Positions 18,919 through 28,266 are shown, numbered from the stretch's first letter. The stretch is 64,000 nucleotides of DNA from AP-15 sp963846635 (GCA_963846635.1 CAWJXM010000003.1:248001-312000), one strand, 5' to 3'. Made by a program: numbers and translations. Notes: a model not told the origin generated them from the letters alone.

Positions 18919-19626
18919 CGGCATAGAGGTCGCTCTCGCGATCGGCAATCACCGTCACCATCGTCGCCGCGGCCCGCACTTCCTTGGCACGCCCGACGGT
19001 GGGGAGCCCGCGTTCCGCCGCCTTGGCGGCCAAGGCCCGCCGGTTGGGCGTCACCGTCACAGGCCCGGAGCGCGTCCCCACCCGCCCGCCGACCAGCCCC
19101 AGGCAGCTGCCGGTGGCCGCATCCAGCGCCAGCATGGCATGCCCCAGCAAGCCATGGATGGTGCCGTGGCCAACCGCGCCCCGGCCACGCCGGCGCCCCG
19201 CGGTCGTGCGGAAATGAACCGCGCTGGTATCCTGGATCGCCAGAACAGGCCGGCGTGTCGCCGCACGAGCGGTCTGTGCGCCCCAACCGTCCAGCAGCGC
19301 CGCAACCGTCACGTTCGGATTGGCGAGAAACCGGCCATAGCGGACGAGGTGCGCGCGGCACCCACCGGCCAGCCGGCGCACGCAGACCGTGGCATGCGCA
19401 ACCATACGTTCCAGCAACGCAGCCCCCCTTTATCGCGGCGGCGATCCCCGAACCAGCCAACCGACCACTCCATCTCCTCCAGGGCGATACTCTCCATAGT
19501 GCGCCTCCCGATAGTGCGCCTCCCGGATGCCTAAATGCCGTGCACGGCAGCATACCCCGGCGCGCGTCGGGAAGCCTCCCGTCAGCAGGAGCCAATCTGG
19601 CGCGCCCAGATGTGTGCATCCCCTAG

Positions 19627-19648
19627 CGCCTTCGCGGGGGCAGGCTCT
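19627..19648. repeat. REP-like GC repeat, copy 3, right of IS4
   Basis: The reverse strand reads AGCCTGCCCCCGCGAAGGCG directly against the IS4 end. It interrupts an IS256 transposase right after the codons for GGAVGK. Confidence 0.7.
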
Positions 19649-20165
19649 TGCCAACCGCCCCGCCGAACAGTGCTGCCAAGGCGCGCCGGACCCGTCATGT
19701 GTTGGTACCCGCCAAATAGGCACCGGCAATCAGCCGTTCGGCCTGCACCGTCAGGCGCTTGTAGGCCGGCAGCGCCGTGCGGCGCCACTCCGCTTGCTGG
19801 CCATCGCTGTTGGTCACCCGTGCTCGGGGAACCGACACCGTCATCGGCCCGAACGTGCCGAGCAACTGGCGGTTCCGGTGGCCGTTGCGATGCCCGGCTG
19901 CCTCGGCGCTGCGGTCATACCGGCCTCGCCCCAAAGTCGCAGCAAGCTCTTCTTCAAGCATGTTTTCAATGAAGCTCCGGATGCGCTGGTGAATCCCAGC
20001 CTCCAGCGGATCAAACCAATCCGCACCCAACAATGGAACCTCGGCCTCGATAGCGATATCATTTGTCATGGCGTGATCTCCTCCGGTGGCGCCAACCGCC
20101 GGGTCTTGCGTTGCGAATTAGGAGATTACGCCACCTTTAAATTTCCACCACCCAAGCGACGCGAC
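19649..20165 (-). pseudogene. IS256-family transposase N-terminus, third copy
   Basis: From the ATG at 20069: WFDPLEAGIHQRIRSFIENM, GRYDRSAEAAGHRNGHRNRQ and FGPMTVSVPRARV, the family N-terminal domain. A TGA replaces the Arg codon after LAGTNT (19695), and the gene ends at the REP-like repeat after FGGAVGK. An IS256-type end with TTTAAATTTCCACCACCC lies near 20131-20165. The catalytic half is missing. Confidence 0.85.
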
Positions 20166-20627
20166 CTTGAGTATCATCGCGATGTCTCTGCTGCATTGCC
20201 GATGAGCCGCTCGACGCAGACCGGTTCTGCAAGCTCAGCGATCGAGTCCCCCTGAGCCGGAGACAATCAGGATTTTGTCGACGAGTGCGGCCTCAGATTT
20301 TTCAGATCGCAAAGATCGGCGCGATGTTCGGTTTTGGCGAGTAATCTTCTGGCGCGCGCGTGACGCGCTTACTCGGGGATGCGGACGGGCTTTGCATCGT
20401 CGACGCGGCGCCGCCCTAAGCCAAACCGCTAATCAACCGCAAGAAGCATATGCGGGACTATCGTCTCCAACCGGCAGTATTTGGCGCCGCCGCAAGCGCG
20501 ATACCCGGCGTGCATCTGAATAATACTCTCCGGGCATTTCCGCCGGTCAATTCTGCTCCGTACATTTCCGCGTGAACGACAGGCGCCGCTTTTTCGCGAA
20601 CTGGTGCCTCGACAAGGAGCAGGCGGG
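20166..20627. other. Leader region of the patatin gene, no gene recognised
   Basis: No convincing coding frame. The short inverted sequence GCGCGCGTGACGCGC near 20351 and AT-rich steps before 20580 are present, but no clear promoter can be assigned. It probably contains the native promoter of the phospholipase gene. Confidence 0.35.
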
Positions 20628-21095
20628 ATGGACGGCAGCGTGGTGATGGGGCCGTCGACAAGCCCTCATAGGACGCCGACCAGAAAGGTCGAGGTCAAGT
20701 CTATCAACCTAGCCCTGCAGGGCGGCGGCGCGCACGGCGCCTTTACCTGGGGGGTGCTCGACCGCCTGCTCGAAGACGGGCGCATCGGGATTGACGGCAT
20801 TAGCGCGACGAGTGCGGGCGCGATGAATGCGACGGCTCTCGCCGCTGGCATGGCGGCGAGTGGCCGCGAAGGCGCGAAAAAGGCGCTCGCCAGGTTGTGG
20901 CACCGGATCAGCCAAGCGGCATTGACGAGCCCGCTGCAGCCCACCCTCTTAGAATGTCTCTTTGGCACTCACTCGATGGCGCAATCGACGGGCTTCGCCT
21001 TCTTCGAACTGATGACGCGGCTGTTCTCGCCGTATGAATTCAACCCGCTCAATCAGAACCCGCTGCGCCAGGTCCTAGAGCGGTTTTTGGATTAG
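20628..21095 (+). pseudogene. Patatin-like phospholipase, 3' end lost to IS630
   Basis: Patatin-domain proteins are serine acyl hydrolases with a Ser-Asp dyad. The oxyanion-hole block is visible as LALQGGGAHGAFTWGVLDRL, and the nucleophile elbow as ISATSAGAMNA, with Ala in place of the first Gly of G-x-S-x-G. The preserved part is about 155 aa; then an IS630-derived end begins and a stop follows at once, so the catalytic Asp and the C-terminal half are missing. The ATG at 20628 follows AAGGAGCAGGCGGG, a good ribosome site. Such proteins often sit near lipid or polyhydroxybutyrate genes, but nothing here shows that. Confidence 0.85.
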
Positions 21096-21725
21096 CTTGA
21101 CACAGCATACCCGCAATGGCGGAACCAGCCCTGGGCATCTTCGGGGGTGATGGTATCGAGGGCAGGAGCGATCTGCTCTTCGATGGCCGCGATCGAGCGC
21201 GGCTCAGCGGTGCGCAGGAGCGTCTTAAGCTTGGACCAGCAGGGTTCGATCGGCGACAGGTCGGGGGAGTAGCGCGGCAAGGGCAGCAGCGCGAAACCGG
21301 CACTCCTGAGCCTGTCGAAGGGCCAACAGCGCGCGCGCCGGGCGCAGGCGGTGGGCGGCGAGGTGGTCCATGACCACGGTGGCGCCGGGCTTGTGCTGGC
21401 GCAAGCAGGGGATCAGGACGTGTTGCAGAAACGCCTAAAACACCGGTCAGTCGGTGGCGGCGGGCACGGTCATAACGCAGAGCAGGCCGCTCAGCGCCAG
21501 CGCGCCGAGCACGGTGAGGCGGCGCCAGTGACCGGGTGCGGTGCCATAGGCGCGCTGCCCCCGCGGGGCGCGCGCATAAAGCCGCGTCAGCTTGGTGCTG
21601 ATCCCGGTCTCGTCGAGAAAGACCAGGGTCTCGGGCGCGACGGTCTTGATCGTCTCCTCAAAGCCTGCCCCTGGCACGGAACAGGGGGCGGCGCGTTCGG
21701 CGACGACATCGGCGCGCGCCTGCTC
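21096..21725 (-). pseudogene. IS630-family transposase remnant
   Basis: On the minus strand: LVFLDETGISTKLTRLYARA (first Asp), GHWRRLTVLGALALSGL, then two in-frame stops (after AATD and after PVF), TVVMDHLAAHRL (second Asp), a 20-bp scar, and PRYSPDLSPIEPCWSKLKTL with the last catalytic Glu. The N-terminus is cut by the IS481 end at 21726. It is a different IS630 type from the one at 17157. Confidence 0.88.
21303..21322 (-). repeat. 20-bp insertion scar, copy 4
   Basis: On the transposase strand CCCTTCGACAGGCTCAGGAG lies between ARALLA and GFALLPL, where relatives have a Lys or similar residue (LLAKAGF). It shifts the frame just before the final catalytic motif. Confidence 0.88.
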
Positions 21726-22149
21726 TGTATTAGCTAAGATTTGATCTGACAGACGGTGTTGGCTGTCTGAGCCTGTGGTTGTCCGTTCGTGGTCAAGCGG
21801 CCATGAGTTTCTCCATCGCCAATGGGATTGCGTCAAGGAAGGTCTGCATCGGGGTCTTGCCGAAACACCAACGGCCCTGATGCGGTCGACGATAGTTGTA
21901 TTCGACTAGCCAGGCGTCGAGATCGGCCTGCAGCTCGTCGATCGTGTGATAGATCTTCTTGCGGAACGCGATCCGGTAAAACTCGTCCAAGATCGTGCGA
22001 TGGAAGCGCTCGCAGATGCCGTTCGTCTGCGGGCTCTTGGTCTTGGTGCGGCTGTGATCGATGTCCGCAACCGTGAGATAGAGCTCGTATTCATGGCTTT
22101 GCGTGCCGCAAAACTCGGTGCCGCGATCGGTCAGCATGGGAATTGGCGT
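21726..22149 (-). pseudogene. IS481-family element, 3' part with transposase C-terminus
   Basis: The end TGTATTAGCTAAGATTTGAT lies at 21726. The transposase tail on the minus strand reads MLTDRGTEFCG (second catalytic Asp), SPQTNGICERFHRTILDEFY (catalytic Glu) and YNYRRPHQGRWCFGKTPMQT, the usual C-terminus of IS481. The upstream part is lost where IS21 begins. A second, near-identical fragment lies at 38867-39237. Confidence 0.88.
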
Positions 22150-22215
22150 GGAACAAGGACCCCGTTTAGGGGGTGATCGGCATCCAATCGGGACCCCCTG
22201 GGCGAGGGGTCCACA

Positions 22216-23735
22216 GTGGCTTCCATGGGGGACATGGGGGCCGGGACGGGGATGCTGGTAGTGGAGACGATCGTAAAGATTCGGCGCGCGTATTTTGTTC
22301 AGAAGAAGAAGCCAATCAAGACAATCTGCCGCGAGTATCGGCTGTCACGGAAGGTAGTCCGTAAGGTCATCCGGTCGGAGATGACCGAGTTTCATGACCA
22401 GCGCCGCCGGCAACCATTGCCGCGGATCGATCCGTGGCGAGAGCAGCTCGCCGGGATGTTGCTCGCGAACGCAGGCAAGCCGGGGCGCGAGCGGCTGACC
22501 TTGATGCGGGTTTTCGAAGAGCTGCGGGAGCTGGGTTACGATGGTGGCTACGCTTCGGTTCGGCGCTATGCCAAGACCTGGCGGGTAGCACGCGGGGCAG
22601 TGACGGCGCAGGCCTATGTGCCGCTGAGCTTTGCGCCGGGCGAGGCCTACCCGTTCGACTGGAGCCACGAGATCGTGCTGATCAACGGCACGACGGTGAT
22701 AGTCAAGGTGGCACATATCCGGCTGTGCCACAGCCGCATGTTATTTGTGCGGGCTTATCCGCGCGAGACCCAGGAGATGGTGTTCGATGCGCACAACCGC
22801 GCCTTTGCCTTTTTCAGGGGAACCCGCACGCGCGGCATCTACGACAACATGAAGACGGCGGTCGAGACCGTGTTCATCGGCAAGGACCGCCAGTTCAACC
22901 GCCGCTTTTTGCGTTTGTGCGGGCATTATTTGGTGGAGCCGACCGCCTGCACGCCGGCGGCGGGCTGGGAGAAGGGCCAGGGCGAGAACCCGGTGGGGCT
23001 GGTGCGCGAGCGCTTCTTCACGCCGCGGCTGCGGGTGACAAGCTATGAGGAGCGGAACGCCTGGCTGCTCGACCGCTGCGTCGCCTATGCCAAGGCACAC
23101 CGGCCTCCCGAGCTGGTCGACTGCACGATCTGGCAAGCCTTTGAGGCGGAACGCCCACAGCTGGTGCCGATCGTCGGCCCGTTCGACGGGTTCCATGCGA
23201 CGCAGGCCGCGGTCTCGAAGACCTGTCTGGTGCGGTTCGACAACAACAAGTATTCGGTCGCTTCCTGCGCGGCCGGCCGGTCGAGATCCAAGCCTATGGC
23301 GATCGCATCGTGATCTGTATTAGCTAAGATTTGATCCGCCAGAACGGTGCAATCGTCGGCCAACATGTGCGCCGCTTCACCCGCGGCGAGACGATCTCCA
23401 ACCCCTGGCATTACGTCCCGGTACTGGCCAGAAAGCCTGGCACGCTCAGGAACGGCGCTCCGTTCAAGGACTGGCCGCTGCCCATCGGCCTGGAGCCGGT
23501 TCGGCGTCGGCTGAAGGGCTCCGCCGATGGTGATCGCCAAATGGTCAAGATTTTATCGGCGGTGCTGACCGATGGCGTCCATTCCGCCGACATCGTCCTT
23601 AATATCCTGGCGCGCCAGCGCGATCAGCGCGATCCCGGGCCGTCGGCGCCGATCTTGACCCCAGAGGCGCTACGGCGGCGACTGGCGCCGATTGCCGATT
23701 GCGCCCGCTACGACAGCCTGCGCGGGGCGTCGTGA
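22216..23735 (+). pseudogene. istA: IS21 transposase IstA, broken near the C-terminal domain
   Basis: IstA is the DDE transposase of IS21. The N-terminal HTH (KTICREYRLSRKVVRKVIR) is followed by the integrase core with FDWSHEIVLINGT (first Asp), GIYDNMKTAVETVFIGKDRQ (second Asp) and WEKGQGENPVG (catalytic Glu). The frame changes near 23275 (about 4 nt lost around CCGGCCGG), and a 21-bp IS481 tip at 23316-23336 brings a stop. The original C-terminus then continues as GQHVRRFTRGETISNPWHYV to SLRGAS, whose TGA overlaps the istB ATG. Confidence 0.88.
23316..23336 (+). repeat. Orphan 21-bp IS481 tip inside istA
   Basis: TGTATTAGCTAAGATTTGAT plus C is identical to the IS481 tips at 21726 and 38867, but the rest of the element is absent. 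Removing it restores the istA reading GDRIVIRQNG. GATC stands on both sides of the insert, which suggests loss of the element by recombination between GATC copies. Confidence 0.85.
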
Positions 23736-24381
23736 TGGCACGCACCGACGTTCGCGAGCTGATGTCGAGGCTCAAGCTCTATGGCATGCGTGCGGCTTAC
23801 GACGCGGTGATGACCAACGGCATCAAGCGCCGGCACGAGCCGCCACGCATCGTCGGCGACCTGCTCAGGGCCGAGATTGCCGAGAAGCAGGCGCGCTCTA
23901 TCAAGTACCAGCTGACCATTGCCAAATTGCCGCTGGCCAAGGACATCGACAACTTCGACTTTACCGGCACGCCAGTCAACGAGGCGCAGATCCGCGACTT
24001 GGCGAGCGGCGCCTTTCTCGCCGAGCAGCGCAACACCGTGCTGGTCGGGGGAACCGGCACCGGCAAGGCGCATCTCGCCATAGCCATCGCGCGAGCCTGC
24101 ATCCGCGGCGGCGCTCGTGGCCGTTTCTATACCGTCGTCGACCTTGTCAATCGGCTGGAAGGCGAAGCCCGCTCCGGCCGTCAGGGCCGTCTCGTCGACT
24201 ATCTCACCCGCATGGACTTTATGGTCCGCGACGAACTCGGATACCTGCCCTTCGCCCAGACCGGCGGACAACTCCTCTTTCATCTGATCAGCCGGCTCTA
24301 CGAGCGCACCTCGGTCATTGTCACCACCAATCTCGCCTTTGGCGAATGGCCGAGCGTCTTTGGCGAGCCGAAGATCTCATG
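23735..24381 (+). pseudogene. istB: IS21 helper ATPase IstB, 5' part
   Basis: IstB is the AAA+ partner that directs IstA to target DNA. Walker A reads GGTGTGKAH, with Ala where Thr/Ser is normal, and Walker B reads MVRDELGYLPF. Sensor-like NLAFGEWPSVFGEPK follows, and then the gene is cut by the serine-recombinase element. The missing tail is at 26943-27051. The ATG overlaps the istA stop (TGATG), the usual coupling. Confidence 0.88.
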
Positions 24382-24382
24382 A

Positions 24383-26495
24383 TACCTCCTTTCTTGACCA
24401 TCTGGTGTGTCGCAGGCGCTCGCGAAGCTGGGTGATCTGCTCTTCGGAAAGATCGATTTGCCAGGGTTGTCCCTTGGCCAGTTGCCGCCCGCGCACCAGC
24501 CCGCGCGCGAGATAATCAAAGACGGTCTGCGGCGTGATGCCGAGCGCCACGGCGGCGCCCTGGACCGAATAGGTGCCGTCGGGCCAGCGTGGCGGGTTCG
24601 CGCTCACCCCATTGATCTTCACCGTCGCAAGGCCCCAACGCTGGCGCAGGAGCCAGACATTCTCGCCGGTGAAGCGGCAGCTCCGCGCGGCGACAAAGCC
24701 CTCCCGGTTCAGCACCGCCGCGATCTCCTTGTCCATCATGCCGGCGCCGTTGAGCGTCGTCACACGCTGACGCAGCCGCTCGAGATCGATGTAATCGCGG
24801 TAGGTATGAACGCGCCGCTGCACATGATGCTCGCTGGTCACTCCCGTCTGCCACACGATCTTGAGCCAGACTTGGCCCGGCGCCCGCTTCTGGTCGAGAA
24901 CCACCTCGCGGATGATAAAGCGCAACAGGCGCTTGCGTTCGGCCGCGGTGGTCGTCGCCGCATGCCAGATCCGCGGCAGGTTCTCGCCCAGGATTTGCAG
25001 CGCCGCCCGATCGGCATCATGCAACACGAGCGGCTCCGCGCGGCGCCACTGCTCATAGTCCTGTTCGATCGCTTCGGCGGCGCGCAGCTTCTCCTCCCAG
25101 GCCCGCTCCAACGACCGTGCCACCAGGCGGTTCTCGGGCTCGACTGCGTCGTATTGGCGCCGCGCCCGCTCGGCCTCGTAGCGGGCGCGTTCGCGCCGCA
25201 AAGCCCATTGCTTCGCCAGCCGGCGTGTTTCCTCCTGCAACTGCCCGAGTGCCGCGACGGCGATGGCGATCTGGTCGGAGGCGAGGGCGTCGAGGAGGAT
25301 ATGCTCGACAAAGGTGTCGACCGGCAAGGCGCGCACCTCCTGGCACAGCGGACCGGCACTGAGATCGCGATCGGCACGGCAGCAATAGACCGGGTAATCG
25401 CCGTTCGGGCCGGTATAGCACAGGCTCATCCGCCGCCCGCAGCGGCCGCAGACGGCGATGCCCTGCAACACCGCGCTGCCGCGGCGCGGCACACCGGTAT
25501 GGCCCGCCGCGTAGCGGTTGGTGTTGTCTGCCAGACGCCGCTGGTTGGCCATAAACGCCTCCCAGGAGATATAGCCGGGATGCGCCGCCGGCAGGCAGAC
25601 CGCCCATTCGCCGAGGGCGACCTTTGTTGTCGCCGAGCGCGCTCCACCCCGCCGCCGCACCGGATCCGCCTGCCGGCGGCCATAGACATAGGCTCCGGCA
25701 TAGGCCGGGTTCTGCAGGATGTGGCGGACCCGCGCACTGTTGGCCTCGCGCCACACCACTTCGTGCGGCGCCGGGCCGCGCAGCGGCCGAACCGGCCGCG
25801 GCAGGTCGTGGGCGCGCAGATAGCGCATCACCCCGCGCGCGCTCTGTAACTCGGTGAACTTGGTAAAGACCAGCTGCAAGCGCGCCTGAACCTCCTCGTC
25901 GGGATTGCGGATGATCGCCCCGGAGCGGTCGTAGGCGAGCCCGGCCGGCACGGGAACCCGCAGCTCGCCGCGCGCCGCTCCTGAGCTTGTCGAAGGGTTG
26001 GCGCTCGCCCTGATGCAGACGCAGGCGGATCTGGTGCAGCTCGGCTTAACTCATGATCCCCGACAGGCCGAGCAGCAGCCGGTCGTGATAGGCACCCGGG
26101 TCGTAGAGACGCTCGCCATCGGCGAGGATCACGCCAAACAGCGAGCACAGTTCGAGGAGCTGGTGCCAATCGCGGTTGTTGCGCGCCAGTCGGGAGGCAT
26201 CGAGGCTGAGCACGAGGCCGGCGGTGCCGAGCCCGATCTCAGCGATCAGCCGCTGGAAACCGTGCCGCTCGGTACTCTCCGCCCCCGACTTGCCGAGATC
26301 CTCGTCGATGACATGGACACGCTCGCGCGGCCAGCCGAGGCCGACGGCACGGTCGACGAGGCGATACTGCAACGCGGTGCTTTCCTGGTGCTGGCGAACC
26401 TGGGTGACCGAGGATTGGCGCACATAGACGTAGGCGAGCTTGGCGCGGTGCGCCGCGCTCACCCGCTCGTCAGCGCTGTTCGCGGCGCTCAGCAC
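24383..26495 (-). pseudogene. Large serine recombinase with zinc ribbon, two lesions
   Basis: The N-terminal resolvase domain has YVYVRQSSVTQVRQHQES with the nucleophilic Ser, ERVHVIDEDLGKSG and LVLSLDASRLARNN. A TAA stop at 26046-26048 (from GAA in GIMSEAELHQIR) and the 20-bp scar at 25978-25997 separate it from the second part. That part has a recombinase domain (LQLVFTKFTELQSARGVMRY), a zinc ribbon (CGRCGRRMSL..CQEVRALP), a long coiled coil and a C-terminal HTH (YSVQGAAVALGITPQTVFDY). The domain order is that of large serine integrases of mobile elements. Inactive as read. Confidence 0.88.
25978..25997 (-). repeat. 20-bp insertion scar, copy 5
   Basis: On the recombinase strand CCCTTCGACAAGCTCAGGAG lies between GERQ and ARGELRVPVPAGL, where relatives have Lys/Arg-Ala. 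It is identical to copy 2 in the IS4 transposase and adds 16 nt. Confidence 0.88.
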
Positions 26496-26673
26496 GGGGG
26501 ATCTCCATCACCGCGCTGTTTTCCGGCGCCATCCGCTGCAGCAGGTCGCCGAGAAGGCGGGCGATCTGCGTTTGCGTCTCGCGCGGCGGGTTCGGCCAGG
26601 GCCACAACCGCCGTGACGCAGAGGGAGCACGACGGGGCGGATATGGCAATGGGCGGGGAGCGGTCGTCACGGG

Positions 26674-26943
26674 TCACCTCCTCGACGGGAGCGGCAAGGC
26701 GGGCAACGATATGACGGGCCAAGGGAAGCAGTGTGCCGACGCCGATGCGGCGGCCGTTATGTGACGAAAGAGCAGGGGCGAGCGGCGTCGCCCGTCCGGC
26801 AGGGTCACGACGACATAGGCCGGGCCGCGCGCCGAGCGCAGCGACACCAGCGCCAGTCGCTGACCCGACAGCGCGTGACGCGGGTCCGTCACCGTGACGT
26901 GAGACACCAGCCCATCAAAAATGATGGCAGTCTGCGGTGTTTG
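26674..26943 (-). CDS. Small passenger protein of the recombinase element
   Basis: The conserved-looking core is VSHVTVTDPRHALSGQRLAL then VSLRSARGPAYVVVTLPDGR, probably a small beta-rich domain; similar short genes (DUF5372-like) accompany recombinases of this type, an assignment from memory. The last third of the reading frame looks out of frame, since a second segment with PPRETQTQIARLLGDLLQRM continues at 26470-26600 in another frame. Likely decayed. Start is uncertain because the frame crosses the element boundary. Confidence 0.4.
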   Translation of the reverse strand, partial: QTPQTAIIFDGLVSHVTVTDPRHALSGQRLALVSLRSARGPAYVVVTLPDGRRRSPLLFRHITAAASASAHCFPWPVISLPALPLPSRR

Positions 26944-27051
26944 GTGACGCCAAGATGACAACGGCGCTGTTGGACCGGCTGACCCATCACTGCGAAATCA
27001 TCGAGACCGGGAACGAGAGCTGGCGCTTTAAGCACCGCGTCTGAACCGCCG
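26943..27051 (+). pseudogene. istB: IstB C-terminal part
   Basis: Reads VFGDAKMTTALLDRLTHHCE, then IIETGNESWRFKHRV and a stop, the normal C-terminus of IstB, separated from its 5' part by 2.57 kb. VFGDAKM here corresponds to VFGEPKI at the left break, so a few codons are present twice in diverged form. Confidence 0.88.
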
Positions 27052-27236
27052 TACCACCCCAGCTTGCCCCGGTGGGCAAACAGGCCCCTCCCACGCGCGT
27101 CGCTCCGTCGCTCGCAAAGGTACTGCGCGACGCGCGCGGGGCCCTCCCGTTCGCTACCGGGACAAGCCTGAACCAATGCCGAAGAGGGGTCCCTTTTGGA
27201 TGCCGATCCGGGGTCCTAATTGCATGCCGTTTGACA

Positions 27237-27625
27237 CCGCATTCCCCTGTTTCTCTGGCTGAAGGCGCGGCCCTTGGCAAAAAAATGACCAGATGGGGCT
27301 TGTGACCACTTTTTACACGTATCCTGAACCTACCCCTAAACGGCGCGTTTCCGCGCTTTTCCGGGCAGGGCCATGTCGCTTTACGTACCTTTGAGCAAAG
27401 GAACCCACAGACGGAATGACAGAAATTATTCCTGCCGATCACTTGCCGGGGCAATCGGCCGCCGCCATCGTGCGCCAGTACGGGCGAGCAATTTCGTGTT
27501 AGACCGCGCCGTCATTCATCGCCTTCGGCGTCGACCAGCTCGGTCAATTGCGGCTGAACCCCAATCGACCAATTAACTGTTCAAGTCCGGTTTGAGTGGC
27601 GTCGGTGTGATATAATCGATTTGTT
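27237..27625. other. Intergenic stretch upstream of a toxin-antitoxin pair
   Basis: No gene recognised. The last 60 bases before 27626 hold AT-rich sequence (GATATAATCGATTTGTTATG) that could include the promoter -10 element TATAAT at about 27611 of the following operon. Confidence 0.4.
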
Positions 27626-27904
27626 ATGAAAGAAGCTCGCCAAACTCAGTACGAAGATCAGATCACCGCGGATCCCAAGATTTTGGGCGGGAAGCCGGTG
27701 GTGCGAGGGACCCGCATTGCCGTTGGGTTGGTGCTCGAGGAGCTCGCCCATAATCCGGACATCAATGAGCTTTTGGCTAGTCATCCAGACCTGACCCGGG
27801 CAGATGTGCAGGCCTGTCTCTCCTATGCCAAGGCAATGGTAACCGGCGAGGAGGTCTCCCCGAAGCCGCCCAAAGGAGCGCGCTCTGACGCTCCGCTCGT
27901 ATGA
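27626..27904 (+). CDS. DUF433-domain antitoxin
   Basis: A 92-aa protein with the DUF433 signature DPKILGGKPVVRGTRIAVGL then VLEELAHNPDINELLASHPD and LTRADVQACLSYAKAM, an HTH-type DNA-binding fold used by VapB-like antitoxins. The stop overlaps the start of the DUF5615 gene (ATGA), so the two are translationally coupled. The family pairing is established; it should bind its toxin and repress the operon, whose promoter probably lies in the AT-rich stretch just upstream. Confidence 0.85.
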   Translation: MKEARQTQYEDQITADPKILGGKPVVRGTRIAVGLVLEELAHNPDINELLASHPDLTRADVQACLSYAKAMVTGEEVSPKPPKGARSDAPLV

Positions 27905-28266
27905 AATTCCTCTTTGATCAGAGCGCCGATTTTCGCCTCATTGCCCACCTTCGAAGCCTCGGCCACGATGTTACAGCCATCTCTCGCGACTATCCGCACA
28001 GCCTGGCGGATGAGGACGTGCTGGCGATTGCCCAGCGGGAGCAGCGGATCCTCGTCGTTGCGGACCGCGATTTCGGCGAGCTGATTTTCAACCAGGGGCT
28101 TGCCCACGCGGGCGTGCTGTTTTTTCGGCTTCCGGGGGCCCAGCTGCAGACCAAAGTTGAGCACCTGGATCAGGCGCTCGAGGATCATGCTGATAACCTG
28201 GCGGCCGGTGAGTTCGTCGTTGTAGCGCCTGGCAACATTCGGGTTGCAGGTCGACCTGGCTCCTAA
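27901..28266 (+). CDS. DUF5615 PIN-like toxin
   Basis: A 121-aa PIN-like nuclease of the DUF5615 (Mut7-C related) family. The N-terminal MKFLFDQSAD, central HSLADEDVLAIAQREQRILV and VADRDFGELIF hold the acidic residues expected for metal binding. The start overlaps the DUF433 stop. The pair is intact amid many broken genes, as expected of an addiction module that stabilises a plasmid. RNase activity is inferred from the family. Confidence 0.85.
   Translation: MKFLFDQSADFRLIAHLRSLGHDVTAISRDYPHSLADEDVLAIAQREQRILVVADRDFGELIFNQGLAHAGVLFFRLPGAQLQTKVEHLDQALEDHADNLAAGEFVVVAPGNIRVAGRPGS

Larger units (their letters stand above)
18084..19497 (-). pseudogene. IS4-family transposase, three lesions
   Basis: From the N-terminus: MESIALEEMEWSVGWFGDRR, a frame change in a run of six G near 19430, then VLAIQDTSAVHF (first catalytic Asp) and VIADRESDLYA (second Asp). 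The 20-bp scar at 18899 breaks the frame there. It resumes as VPAPNFHILTRV, and WYKLRWIIEQLFRILKKQG carries the family Y-(2)-R-(3)-E-(6)-K motif with the catalytic Glu. A second scar at 18188 precedes the tail PPGPITFKHGLEYFRALATG. Order and motifs are standard for IS4; the gene is dead. Confidence 0.88.
18081..19626 (-). mobile_element. IS4-family element
   Basis: CTAGGGGATGCACACAT at 18081-18097 is perfectly inverted at 19610-19626. The unit of 1546 bp holds one transposase gene with at least three lesions. Each end abuts an inverted REP-like GC repeat rather than a target duplication; beyond these lie unrelated genes (IS481 on the left, IS256 on the right). Confidence 0.85.
24379..26947 (-). 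mobile_element. Serine-recombinase element inserted in istB
   Basis: About 2.57 kb separates the two halves of istB and carries a large serine recombinase and one or two small genes, all on the minus strand. Left flank reads TTTGGCGAGCCGAAGATC and right flank TTTGGTGACGCCAAGATG, so a diverged copy of the same istB site stands on both sides. Exact crossover bases cannot be fixed. Confidence 0.7.
22150..27236 (+). mobile_element. IS21-family element, interrupted by a recombinase element
   Basis: Left end about 22150 and right end about 27236 share repeated blocks with ATCGGCATCC and GGGACCCC, the multiple terminal repeats typical of IS21; the right tip reads TGTCAAACGG inward. Between them are istA, istB 5' part, a 2.57-kb insert and the istB 3' part. 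The left end lies in an IS481 fragment. Boundaries are accurate to about 10 bp. Confidence 0.8.

Noticed and set aside
18262..19626. A 454-codon open frame opposite the IS4 transposase
   Set aside because: It crosses both 20-bp scars and the IS end and has only Arg/Pro/Ala-rich sequence; the other strand has the IS4 motifs.
24407..25849. A 480-codon open frame on the plus strand opposite the serine recombinase
   Set aside because: It is the complement of the recombinase gene, with biased low-complexity composition; the minus strand has resolvase, zinc-ribbon and HTH motifs.
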